DNA of 33,929 nucleotides from Chara braunii (lineage: Eukaryota > Streptophyta > Charophyceae > Charales > Characeae), in contig BFEA01000035.1 of assembly GCA_003427395.1 (NCBI GenBank), forward strand, positions 2,820,567 through 2,854,495, read 5' to 3'. The position numbers were made by a program, and so were the translations under genes. Within the stretch, counting starts at the first letter, position 1; every line of letters starts with the position of its first letter. Below are positions 21,549 through 30,775 of this stretch, piece by piece. The notes under the pieces are model-generated. The model saw nothing but the letters and a program-made list of their open reading frames with translations, was not told the DNA's origin and ran no database searches.

Positions 21549-21839
21549 ATGTGGGATTATAAGATAAAATTTTGTTGGCGTTTTGACCATGATATTGAAA
21601 AAAAGATTGTGAATAGATGTGAGGACGGAGTCTATGTAGATTGGAATAATGTGCCCGTCTTCCCAGCTAAGAAGCAAGACAAGTTTATCAAGGATGTGCT
21701 TATCGATCGCATATGGAAGAAATTGGTCTTGGCTCCGTTATCTTATTTTTTTGAGACATTAGTTCTCATGATCTACACTTATATTTTCCGGGTTCGGTCG
21801 GTTGTTATGACTAGTTCAATTTTTTGTCATCATCAATAG
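21549..21839 (+). CDS. Unidentified open frame in the element interior
   Basis: A 96-codon frame starting MWDYKIKFCWRFDHDIEKKI. The first 65 residues have a mixed, protein-like composition (DGVYVDWNNVPVFPAKKQDKF); the rest is hydrophobic and less convincing and may be intron or untranslated. No family is recognised. It may continue the gag-like remnant after another frameshift. Confidence 0.25.
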   Translation: MWDYKIKFCWRFDHDIEKKIVNRCEDGVYVDWNNVPVFPAKKQDKFIKDVLIDRIWKKLVLAPLSYFFETLVLMIYTYIFRVRSVVMTSSIFCHHQ

Positions 21840-23174
21840 ATTGTTGATTTTATGCAATATTTTACTGGGCGGTTTTCCTAAGTTTATTTATTTGTGTGAC
21901 ATGGATGAACCCTCGTTGTGACTGGGGAATGATTGATTTGGATATTTACGAAATTTCATGTAAAGGCATTCGTTATGAATTGTTAAGAAATGTGTTGTTG
22001 TCAATTGATTTTCGAATATAATGCGTGACCTTTTGTGTCATGGATGAGATGATTATATGTCTGTTATCATATCATGATCCATTTCTGATGGATTTGTGAG
22101 CTCTGTAGATGGTACTGAGGCCTGCATCGGAGCTTGCTCCTGGTTCATAGTGGGATGTTGTCTTCCGAATCATATATGGTTTGAGGAGGACTACACTATC
22201 ATTGAAAGGGAGCAAGGTGTTGAGGCCTTGTTGAAACGTTGCATGTAGAAGTATGCGACTATTGTTTGCCATGAAGAAATGAGTAATCACCTAACCTCGT
22301 TTCAAACGGAGTCACCTTATCTCTATGACTGGAGTCTGATCAACCTCTGTTGTATAAGGTGGGGCTGTCATACGTTATGTGCAGGGGATTGATAGGATCG
22401 CAGCACTAAAATCGGAGGGAATCTGGTGAGGCTCAAATCTAAAGCGGGGCTTGATGTCGAGATGTTATCTCGTTAAGTGGATTACACCACTCCTCGACGT
22501 ATATCACAAAGAGTTTCAAAAGTAACGGACATGGTAACTTATGTGGATTGGGGTGAGATTCAAGCTTGGACGGAGAACTTTGGATGAATGTTTTCTCTCT
22601 GAATGAGTCGTTTAGACTATGTTGGAACAACTCCAGGAGGTTGATACGCTTGAGAGTCCTATTAAGGGTTATTCCTAACTCACTTTAGTTCTACTCATGT
22701 GCAACAAAGGTATCAACCAAATGAATTTCGTTTTGTATCTAGTCGGAGGGCTTCTAGTACCATTCACAGAGACAAAAATTTTTGAGTGGCCGCCGGTGGG
22801 ATGATACTGGGATTATCCTGAAAAGGTTCCTCTAAATTGAAGGTTTCTAGGGGTTAGCCCTGGGTCCAAGTTTGGATAAGGCTTGCAAGAGGCAAAATTT
22901 GGTATCATTTCATCCACTTAAGAGTTGTATTGAGTTAAGGCTTTTAGAGGCTAAATCCGGTTTTGTTGTATTGAGTTAAGGCTTCTGGAGGCTAAATCTA
23001 ATTTTGTTGTTGTATTGTTGTATGCTGGTGAAAACGTTCCGGTTTAATTCTGGACAATCGTTGGAAGTGTTGCGTATTGTGATCATTGCTTTCACATGAA
23101 ACTTTCATAGGAATTCTAACCTTTTAAGTAAATGATGAATGATGTGGAAGTTATTCAATGAGGTCCGAGAATGT
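21840..23174 (+). other. Rest of the interior, with a 41-bp tandem repeat
   Basis: No recognisable gene. At 22925-22965 and 22966-23006 a 41-bp unit (TTGTATTGAGTTAAGGCTT...) occurs twice with several differences, and a weaker relative lies at about 22870-22905. The bases before the 3' LTR (GAGGTCCGAGAATGT) are purine-rich but do not make a clean polypurine tract. Pol motifs were looked for in all frames and not found. Confidence 0.5.
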
Positions 23175-23633
23175 TGTCGGAGCAGAAATACTTATAAGGG
23201 TATCTGTTCGAGTTTTTTAATGTTAGACGCCGTCTGACTTTTTCGTTAAATTGAGGGACTTGATGAGATTGACGTCTGTCAGAAGTTTATTCAGACTAGC
23301 CTATGATCGAGAGACTATAACCTTTTTACCTTACACCGGACCCTACTGACGTCCGATAACAGTGACGATATTCGACAGTGTGACCAGTCGAATGCGGTTC
23401 TAGTAGGGTCGCGAAGGCACACAGTCGTGAGAATGCTAAAGCTAAGACCTATCATACCTAGAATAATGACAGTTACGCGATTCAGGGCCTATGTGAGTGA
23501 TATGGATAGCCGCGCCAAGTGCGTGGTCACGATATAGCAAGGGAGGGTACTCCTATGGTTGGACATAGTCGGTAGGGCTGCAGAGTCAAAGGGTTGGGTA
23601 AGTAGTGAGCGTATGTTGTTATTAAAGAAGAGG

Positions 23634-23744
23634 AACTCCTTCTAGACTTGTAGAAGGAGTTAGCCCAGTAGGTTTGAGTACCAACCTTACACCCAACAGA
23701 TGCTGGGATCAAGCCTGGTGATACGCAGTGTGGGCTAACTCCTT
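23634..23744. repeat. Competing hairpin arms (3' LTR copy)
   Basis: Arm 1 AACTCCTTCTA (23634-23644) pairs with arm 2 TAGAAGGAGTT (23651-23661). Arm 2 also extends as AAGGAGTTAGCCCA and pairs perfectly over 14 bp with arm 3 TGGGCTAACTCCTT (23731-23744). Compared with the 5' LTR, one C-G pair of the arm 2/arm 3 helix is T-A here, so pairing was kept through a double change. Confidence 0.6.
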
Positions 23745-24168
23745 TTTGGAGCTGCCCATCAGACATGGGCATGAGGCGCAACCATTTTTAGCTACGAGAT
23801 CGATCTCACAGCCAAAACGGCCGCGCGGATACAGTGTGACCCCTCCGCAGAGGATGATACGCATAAATCTAGAAATGGCCAAAAAAAAATTGATTCCCCG
23901 ATAGGAATTGAACTCGGGTCTACATGACGAAGAATAAGGGAGGAACGCCAGCAAAGCGAGGAGTGGCAACAGTGACCGTTGGCTTATGCCCACGACGTTT
24001 TTTTTTTTTTTTTTTTTTTTAACCTACGAGCTAAAGCGCCAGATGATGCTCAGAGAAAATACAAGGGATTTAATGTCCTAGAAAGCGCAGCAGGCGCCCG
24101 TTGAAAACAGGCTGCCATTTTTTTATAGAAAAATTGAATTTTATTTTAAGATTATTTAATTTATAAAT

Positions 24169-24384
24169 CCTCTTCTTCACTCACGCGATATTGTTGGATC
24201 AGGCTTTCGCCCATTGTCCAAGATTCCCCACTGCTGCCTCCCGTAAGAGTCTAGGCCATGTCTCAGTCCCAGTGTGGCTGATCATCCGAAAAGACCAGCT
24301 AAGCATCATCGGCTTGGTCGGTCTTTACCTGGCCAACTACCTAAGACTACGCGGCTCATCAAAGAGCGCTAAAAGCTTTGATAT
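24169..24384 (-). pseudogene. Mitochondrial SSU rRNA fragment
   Basis: The plus strand reads the complement of the conserved 5' domain: ATCAGGCTTTCGCCCATTG, then CCCCACTGCTGCCTCCCGTA, then GTCTCAGTCCCAGTGTGGCT. It covers very roughly E. coli 16S positions 250-430. CGCGGCTCATCAAAGAGCGCT near the end is typical of plant mitochondrial SSU. It is a fragment and cannot be functional. Confidence 0.9.
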
Positions 24385-24700
24385 CTTTTGTGAACGAGTG
24401 GATGGTCCACTTAAACAATATAATTCGAGTGTTTACCATCTTCAAAATCATTTTGAAACAAACGGTCCATATTGGGAAGAAATGAGAATAAAATACACAT
24501 CCAAAATTTTCAAATTAATCCTAAATTAACATGAAATAATAAATTTGTAGAAAAACTTATCAGCAAAGGAGTGACTGCGATGTACAACAAAAACAAGAAA
24601 AATATTGTAACAACTGTATGAAAATTAAGTACAATCTCTTTCTAGGGAGACTTTACGTTCACCCAGAAGAGCCTGAGTCAATCAATTCAATATGTAAATA
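24385..24700 (+). other. Unassigned mitochondrial-type spacer
   Basis: An open frame running out of the rRNA reads FDIFCERVDGPLKQYNSSVY and ends at 24529. A second short stretch at about 24627-24695 reads KYNLFLGRLYVHPEEPES. Neither is recognised; they could be mitochondrial protein or intron-ORF scraps. Confidence 0.3.
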
Positions 24701-24771
24701 GCGGATATAAATTAAAGGTAAATTGTCTGCCTTCCAAGAAGGGGATATGTGTTCGATTCCCGTTATCCGCA
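24701..24771 (+). pseudogene. trnG(UCC): Mitochondrial-type tRNA-Gly(UCC), decayed
   Basis: A cloverleaf fits: acceptor GCGGATA (24701-24707) pairs perfectly with TATCCGC (24764-24770). The D arm is AATT/AATT, the anticodon loop CTTCCAA (24731-24737) has UCC, and the T loop is TTCGATT. One anticodon-stem pair (G-A) and one T-stem pair are mismatched. The sequence closely resembles organellar trnG(UCC). Location in a nuclear insert and the mismatches make it a pseudogene. Confidence 0.8.
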
Positions 24772-24812
24772 ATTGCGATTTGATGAATAAAAAACCGAGA
24801 TAAATAAAATGC

Positions 24813-25017
24813 CCGTATCAAAATTTAAAACTTATCAACAAATCTTGGAAAATGTTCGGCAAACAAAAAAACTTACTCAAAAACCAAAAAAAAAATTTTG
24901 AAGGCTCGAAAAAAACCAAACAAGGTCGGTGAACGATGATTCGTGGCGAAGAGCCGTATGATGGGAAGCTATCACGTGAGGTTCGAAGGGCGGGAAAACA
25001 CAACTCCCGACCCCTAT
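24813..25017 (+). ncRNA. Group II intron 3' end (domains V and VI)
   Basis: A 34-nt domain V lies at 24951-24984: it starts GAGCCGTATG, has a GATGG-GAAG-CTATC upper stem, and ends GAGGTTC; the AGC catalytic triad is at its second to fourth bases. Domain VI follows (24985-25017) with GGGCGGGA pairing to TCCCGACCC and a bulged A at 25010 as the branch point. The intron ends in AT at 25017, seven bases after the branch. The A-rich stretch 24813-24905 with frame MPVSKFKTYQQILENV may be domain IV. The 5' part of the intron is missing. Confidence 0.85.
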
Positions 25018-25058
25018 CTATGATAAGTATTGAAGTTCTTGGATTTATTTTGTGGGCT
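25018..25058 (+). pseudogene. cox1: cox1 exon fragment
   Basis: Forty-one bases encode (A)MISIEVLGFILWA, matching the conserved cytochrome c oxidase subunit 1 segment AMISIGVLGFxVWA that precedes the copper-ligand histidines. It starts in phase 1 right after the group II intron and ends at a T just before a group I intron, exactly as an internal exon between two introns should. The conserved glycine is glutamate (GGA to GAA), consistent with decay in the nucleus. Confidence 0.85.
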
Positions 25059-25421
25059 CAAGATGGGTCTCTCTCATGGCAACATGAGATCTCATGGCAA
25101 CATGAGAGTGCAATCACTTTGCTATATGCTGGAAATGCCTTAGAGGTGAAAGTTCCAAATTCATTGGTCAATCAGCAGACTCGCCATAGTTTGATCGAAT
25201 AGGAGCCTCAGAGACTACAAGCGAAGCAACTTTTGCCCCCTCTTAGTGTTGCGCAAATGGCATGACAAGCGCCGTAGCGTAAGCTGGCAGGAAAGTTGAA
25301 GATATAGTCGCTTGGGATCTAATCAACACTTCGTGCCTCCAGGCTCAGGCTTGATTTATCAAAGTGTAGGTACTTGACCTATCAATTTTCATTTCCAAGT
25401 GGGATTAGATTAACACAATTG
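25059..25421 (+). ncRNA. Group I intron, 5' flank cox1, 3' flank LSU rRNA
   Basis: All four core elements are present in order: P (GCTATATGCTGGAAATGCC, from 25121), Q (TTGGTCAATCAGCAG, to 25178), R (GCCTCAGAGACTACAAGC, from 25205) and S (GAAGATATAGTC, 25298-25309). No endonuclease frame fits between Q and R. The upstream exon is cox1 but the downstream sequence is LSU rRNA starting at a plausible intron insertion site; the final G at 25421 would be the terminal guanosine. The intron is therefore probably a chimera. Confidence 0.8.
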
Positions 25422-25660
25422 CCTAAAGAGTAATAGAGGCGCGCGAAGGTAGGTTCAAGTTAGTGCTTTGCACAGCTGTAGAGCGTAATGGTCAAAGCCT
25501 GCCTGATTGTGAGACCTACAAGTTGAACAGAGACGAAAGTCGGCCATAGTGATCCGGGGGCCCCGTGTGAAAGGGCTTTCGCTCAACGGATCAAAGGTAC
25601 GTCGGGGATAACAGGCTGATGACTCCCAAGAGCTCATATCGACGGAGTCGTTTGGCACCT
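25422..25660 (+). pseudogene. Mitochondrial LSU rRNA exon (domain V)
   Basis: Starts CCTAAAGAGTAA and includes GGTCAAAGCCTG, CATAGTGATCCGG, CGCTCAACGGAT, GGGGATAACAGGCTGATGA and CATATCGACGGAGTCG, ending GTTTGGCACCT. By my count these limits match E. coli 23S positions 2263 to 2500 (238 nt against 239 here). Both limits fall where group I introns insert, so this looks like one precise exon of an intron-split mitochondrial LSU gene. Confidence 0.9.
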
Positions 25661-25900
25661 CATCATCTTGGGTTACTTACACAGTAATGTGTAGGCGCGA
25701 AGATGGATATATGTTGGGAACTCCGCCGAGTATCCGACCAAATGACAAATGTGTCGGTGCGGACAATCAACAGGGAAGTCATGTGTTGATACATGCGTTG
25801 CGCCCCTCAACGACTACACGCCAGACATCCCTGCTTGGGATGGTGATATAGTCTGAACTTCGTGGCGACACGAAGGCTACAGGCATTGAAACCAAGGTGA
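25661..25900 (+). ncRNA. Second group I intron, after LSU position 2500
   Basis: P (TTGGGAACTCCGCC, from 25714), Q (CAATCAACAGGGAAG, to 25778), R (CAACGACTACACG, 25808-25820) and S (GATATAGTCT, 25844-25853) are present. The hairpin CTTCGTG-GCGA-CACGAAG (25858-25875) with a GNRA tetraloop is a typical P9. No LSU exon follows, so the 3' end is cut or rearranged; the end given is approximate. Confidence 0.75.
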
Positions 25901-26390
25901 CTTGTGAACTTGCTCCATTGACTTTAAGACACTAGTGATGCATTTATATGTCGCAAACTGCGCCACTTAGCCTCAATCGATTGTATTCATTTAATTCGAG
26001 TAAGAGTTATTTACTATTATTTATTGTGGTTTCTAGATTTTCTCTTAGATTTTCTTCTTTAGGTTCCTTGTCCTTACGAGCTGCAGAAAAACGCCCGTTT
26101 GTCGAAAACGAACGGACAAAGTTCACAACTTTTAATGGCCTCATAGTGCTTCTATAGATAGGATAAGTAAAACCGAATGAATCTACCCCTCGAACGTAGA
26201 GGTATACACAACCACGGTCTGCTGCGCCCGTTGAAACGGGCAGCAAGGCTTTGTCCGACTGTTTCGTCGAGCTTTCCTAGACTCATCAGGAGGCTACAAC
26301 TCCGACAGTCTGGGTGAAAGTGCGTGGACAAGTTGAGCAAAGTCTAACGAATATGTCCCTAGAACAGGGACGTATACACTGTCGCGACTG

Positions 26391-26397
26391 TGTGTGG

Positions 26398-26478
<81 letters not shown>
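26391..26478. repeat. GA microsatellite in the 3' LTR
   Basis: About 40 GA units with one AAAG interruption. It is orthologous in position to the GT/GA compound array of the 5' LTR. Confidence 0.95.
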
Positions 26479-26482
<4 letters not shown>

Positions 26483-27355
26483 CGCCTACTCACCTGTAGT
26501 TGGCCCTACGCGACTTCCAACGATAGGATGAGCAACATCGAATGGATGTACTGCTCGAACATGGAATAATATGCACGGCCACGACGCCCGTTCGTTTTAA
26601 TGGAAAACAGGTTGCATCTGCAAGCAAAACAAAACACGGTAAGTTTTTTTTCTTTCCTTTTTTTTTTCTTTTTTTTTTCTTGCTTCTTAAGTTCTGTTTT
26701 TCCGTTCGTGACAGATGGGGGCTCGAAAAACAGGGAAAAAAAGGAGCAACAAGACAGCTACCTCGTGGGGCTTAAAAGTATACAACATTTTCAGGTTGTG
26801 TGGGAGCACATTCAGCTCCCCACTCAAAAGGGCATGAATATTTGTAGTTGTGAGATCTAGAATCTCACGGCTCACAACGACGTGTGAGAAGGAGGGACTG
26901 AGGGAGTTGGATGGAAGAGGTTGAAGAGCGAGAGGGGGGGAACGTGGGAGTTGGGAGGGAGAGGTCCTTCTCCTTACAACTGAAAGGGGCCTGAAATTTG
27001 AGGGGTCATAGAGGAAAAGGATAAGTACAGTCTTTTCCCCGATGTATCTGCCCTGGGAAACAGGTCCAGATACACCAAACTGAAAGGGGTTGTATCTCTC
27101 CAACCCCTTATCCGAAAAATAAAAGAAAAACATTTTTGAAAATGGCAAAAGCTCAGGTACCTTATGAAATTCCAAGATAGCTAAGGCAAAGATTTTTTTT
27201 TTTTTGAAAATATGGCAGTTAAAGAAACTGCCCCCACTAAGGCTGTGGCTATCATGCAGCCACAGTTAGCCTTTGATCTTGGCCAAATCAATGACTCACT
27301 TTGAACCCGCTATTTTGCCTTGGGGCTGGAATGAAGTCCAACCCTCCTTAGCCAT

Positions 27356-27362
27356 TATAAAA
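27356..27362 (+). promoter_or_regulatory. Candidate TATA box in the 3' LTR
   Basis: TATAAAA in CCATTATAAAACAGGCAG, the counterpart of 17195-17201. Surroundings are better conserved than the LTR in general, judged by eye. Confidence 0.45.
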
Positions 27363-28958
27363 CAGGCAGTTATCCCCAACTACCACACAGAAAGCACTCG
27401 TGCTGCCAGTGTGTGACAAGCACACTTGAGTGCTGCTGGGCTGCTGGAGGAGTTGTTGGACGCAACATGGGAGGTGGTTGGAGGTCTGCAGTGGAGCACG
27501 AGAGGAGCAGGGCATCAATAGTCGGGGTAGGGAGCACTTTGCTCGACTTCCCTCAGGCTGGTGCTGGTCCAGTGGAGTGACACTCGGGACTATGCAGGAT
27601 CAAGGCGGCATGGCAGGAGGCTGTTTTGGACCTGAATTTTATCCATGGCCCAAAATTTTATTAATTTGATGCTGGTTTTTTAGCGGCAACGACGGGACAT
27701 CAAAACTTCACTGGCAGTGGTACCGGCGGACGGACCCAGGCAGGCTATTTTCCCACTTATAAGGGGAAATGCAACCAAAATCTTTCGTCGTCAACGACAA
27801 CCACTTTTGCAGTGTTAGGATGTTGAAATTGGGATTCGTCAGGCAGACACTAAGTGGAGGGAGAGTGCTATATATTTTTGGTGCAATGAGGGTCTCGCCA
27901 TTAATGTAAGTGAAGGCGGAAATTGCGATGTGACTATTACGACGGTACGGTAGACGACACTAGAGGTATCCGCGATAGTCTATCAATTGGACCAGGTTTG
28001 TCAAGGTGGAACGACACGTCGTTTTTTTTGCATTTACGAATTTGGTGGTAGCGAGACCATTGGCGTTGGCCTAGTGGGATCTCTTGGACCGGCGAGGCAT
28101 GTGAGTAGGACGGGTGGTGCCGGCGGAATCGACGCTCGCAAACCTTATTTTTTTGTGTGAGGCTTGGTAGAAGTGGTTTTGGAGAGTGTCGTCATTAGAT
28201 CTTGGAAGGAATAGTGCAGGACCACCTTGGACTGGTTGGGACCAGTTGGCAATGACGTGAGACCATTGAACTTTATTTTTTTGGAACGTGTGCGGCTCAT
28301 CGTTTTCACACTTGGGGCTACCAAAATTTACGAATCGGGAATAAATTAGGACAAGCGGTTGGCCTGAGACTTGTCTTGGAACTGTGGTTTGCTTCAGCGG
28401 CGAGTATATTTTTACTTGACTTTCTTGAGTGAGCTAGGGCACATTCGGCACCATTTCACTCAAGGTTAGTTGATTGGCTCAGATTCCTTTTCACACTTGT
28501 GTTAACCCACACTTTGCTTGACCCTATTTGTTTTGAATGTTCAGAAAAAAAACTGAGTAAAGCGTGTGTGGTCATACATGTGGAAAGTGGGATTTGACGG
28601 GAGTAAGGGTTGGTGGATGTTCTGAACCTATGGTTGTTTTTTAGTGTGCAGGTAGTTAGAAGAATCCTTGCAAAGAAGATTAATAGTGCCTACATGAGAT
28701 GATGAAAAATATAGTCTTCTTTCCACCTACCACTTGTTTTCGTGACACAATGACTTGTGTTTTGAAAACGGTGAATTTTGTGTGAGCTGCAAAATGAAAT
28801 AAGGTCAAACGAACTTGTTTTTTTTCCCAAGGATTGACCCTTTCTATCTCGAATGACCTTATCTACCTATACCTGTCCAAATGATTTTCCTCCTCTATCA
28901 CCTCTAACGTTTTTTCATCTATGTTACCTTAAGCGTAAGAAAAAATAAGAACAATTGA

Positions 28959-28996
<38 letters not shown>

Positions 28997-29936
28997 TTGA
29001 GGTGAAAACGTTCTCTCTTTCAAAGAAGCATCTGGGCGGGGGTTCTTTGCTCTAGGAGCCGACCCTGGTATCGACTCAGAGTGGACCGTTTTACGGGGGG
29101 GTATTTTGCCGATTCGGTGGAGACGGTCCGACTTTTGAGATCCGAGTTTTGTGTTCGGGCGAGGAGGAGTACCCCAGACCACTTCCTAGAAGAAGAGACA
29201 TGCAACACTTCAAGCAATGCACCTGATCAAGAATTATCCGCAAAACAGTCTGTCATCCAAAAAGATTGGAAACGTATAAAGACGAATATGTGTGTGCCTA
29301 ATCTTAGGTCGGCGGTAGGATGGAATGAATGACTTTGGGAGTGCATCTCATCAAGTCAAAACTGGGGCAGTACGACTATCTTGTCAACTGCATCTACGTT
29401 ATTATTGAAAGTCAACTCCGCGTTGGCAGCTGTATAATTTTTGTGGAGCTCGACCGGGGTGGTCGGATTTTATTTTGATCTTGTGTGTTTGGATGTACTA
29501 TATGATGATTCAAATTCTTTCGATTATCTAAGGAACAGACGACGTCTGGGTTGAATAGGCGTTTTAAGCGAGCGTACCTATACTAGAGCGAGCGAGCAAA
29601 CACCGTCGGCTGACCCACCTCTGCAATTGCATTTAAAAACTTTCGCATGTGGGTCAGTAGCTTGGTAAGGATACACCCCTAAGGGTAGTGATAGCCCCTT
29701 AGGGAAGCAAGTTGTGCTCTGCGGGAACCTATAGGGGACCATGGGAAGTACAGGTGGTGCACCCTGCTAGAGCAGCGAAGGAACGACGCCACCACGGCCG
29801 TGTCAGCGGTTTGAGAGATTATTTATGTGTCGTTTCCAAGTTGTCTCTGTATTATTTTTTTTGAAACTTATGCATGAGACGGCCAAGAGGGCTCCCGCCT
29901 CTTCGCGAGAAAAGGCGGGGCCCAACGCGTTCGACA

Positions 29937-30540
29937 CCGCGATCATCTTTTCTCCTCACCTTCTCTTCTTACTAACCTCTCACCAATCTAACTACTGTTT
30001 CGGGATCGCTCATCCCATAATTTTCTGCTTCGAGATCGCTCATCCCATAACTACTGCTTCGCGAGCCATGTCTTTTTTTTTTTTTGTCTGTCTCCCACCC
30101 CCCACACACTTGCTTCATCTCGTCTTCGTTATCTTCGTTCCATTTCCCAATGCACTTGGACGACCTCCCGTCCAAGTTTGTATGATCCTAGTGGCACAGT
30201 AAGGATAGACAACTACGAGAGGAGATAGGACCGCCAACAGGGTGATGACGACCAACGTGAGGATAAACGAGCAAGACGATGATAATCTGCATGAAGACGA
30301 TGATCGCTTCGGCGACAGACGACGTAATCAATAAGAATTGAGGGGACGAGTACTCCGATAGGGGGTATAAAGCTCGCACTTATTCTACACCTCTCAAATT
30401 ATTTCACAGAGTCGAATTTCCCACTGTCCCTCTCTACCATCCTTCGAAACCAGAGCCAAGGGAACAGACTTGGAATAATTGGGGGGGAAAAAAAAACTTG
30501 TTGAGCTTGATTTTACTTCAAATTGTAGTATTTCACCCAT
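29937..30540. other. Non-coding flank of the giant-LTR element
   Basis: No gene recognised. GATCGCTCATCCCATAA occurs at 30004-30020 and again at 30034-30050 (period 30). T-runs lie near 30070-30085 and a G/A run at about 30480-30497. Confidence 0.5.
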
Positions 30541-30692
30541 CTGTTTTCACTTGAGTTGGAGCTCTGGTCTGTATTTCAACAGTTGAGGGGGTGTACCAAC
30601 TGAGCTAGGTCTGTTGATCCTAAGACCAGCCCTGGAACCAACATTAGTGTCGGTTCCCCCCCAAAGAACGAACCTTTAAATTAATAAATAAC

Positions 30693-30772
<80 letters not shown>
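30541..30772 (-). mobile_element. Possible tRNA-derived SINE beside a 74-nt poly(A)
   Basis: On the minus strand TAGCTCAGTTGGTA (30607-30594) is a perfect tRNA A-box region. About 30 bases on, CCAGAGCTCCAACTC (30568-30554) could be a degraded B box. On the plus strand the segment ends in 74 A residues (30699-30772). The A-run is on the opposite strand from what a SINE tail would need, so the two may be separate events. A poly(T) of nine bases downstream on the minus strand could be the tail instead. Confidence 0.35.

Positions 30773-30775
<3 letters not shown>

Larger units (their letters stand above)
24169..25900. other. Nuclear mitochondrial DNA insertion (NUMT), composite
   Basis: Pieces of at least four mitochondrial loci lie together in about 1.75 kb: SSU rRNA (reverse), tRNA-Gly(UCC), cox1 with introns, and LSU rRNA with introns. 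Flanking sequence on both sides belongs to the 3' LTR, and the 5' LTR lacks the insert, so it entered after the retrotransposon. The exact edges are uncertain because both sides are AT-rich; maximum extent is about 24125-26025. The rRNA wording (for example GGCTTGGTCGGTCTTTACC next to the SSU CTGCTGCC block, and CTGATGACTCCC in LSU) is mitochondrial rather than plastid in type. Confidence 0.85.
14320..29936 (+). mobile_element. Non-autonomous LTR retrotransposon with giant LTRs
   Basis: Two collinear direct repeats (14320-20762 and 23175-29936) both start TGTCGGAG and end ACA. Similarity stops abruptly just after ACA in both. A primer-site match to tRNA-Asp follows the first repeat by two bases, which is the diagnostic arrangement for a 5' LTR. 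The interior is only 2.4 kb and has a gag-like remnant but no recognisable pol, so the element would depend on a related one, like a LARD (large retrotransposon derivative). Without later insertions each LTR is about 5 kb. Flanks TCTGC (14315-14319) and CCGCG (29937-29941) do not form a convincing target duplication. A sampled 95-bp segment differs at 6 sites and other parts are more diverged, so this insertion looks older than the chromovirus. Confidence 0.72.
23175..29936 (+). repeat. 3' LTR of the giant-LTR element
   Basis: Starts TGTCGGAGCAGAAA and ends CGCGTTCGACA. It carries the mitochondrial insertion at about 24125-26025 and lacks the hAT-like element, the mosaic-end duplication and the two tandem duplications of the 5' LTR. 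It also has a roughly 58-bp extra segment near 27602-27660. The stretch 26480-29936 has no gene; it repeats 15772-20762. Confidence 0.75.

Noticed and set aside
21549-21839. Tyrosine recombinase or DIRS/Crypton-type coding region
   Set aside because: No R-H-R-Y signature could be found; the primer site and LTRs argue for an ordinary LTR element.
24169-25660. Plastid origin of the rRNA fragments
   Set aside because: The cox1 exon is mitochondrial, and the LSU segment reads CTGATGACTCCC where plastid genes read CTGATCTTCCCC.
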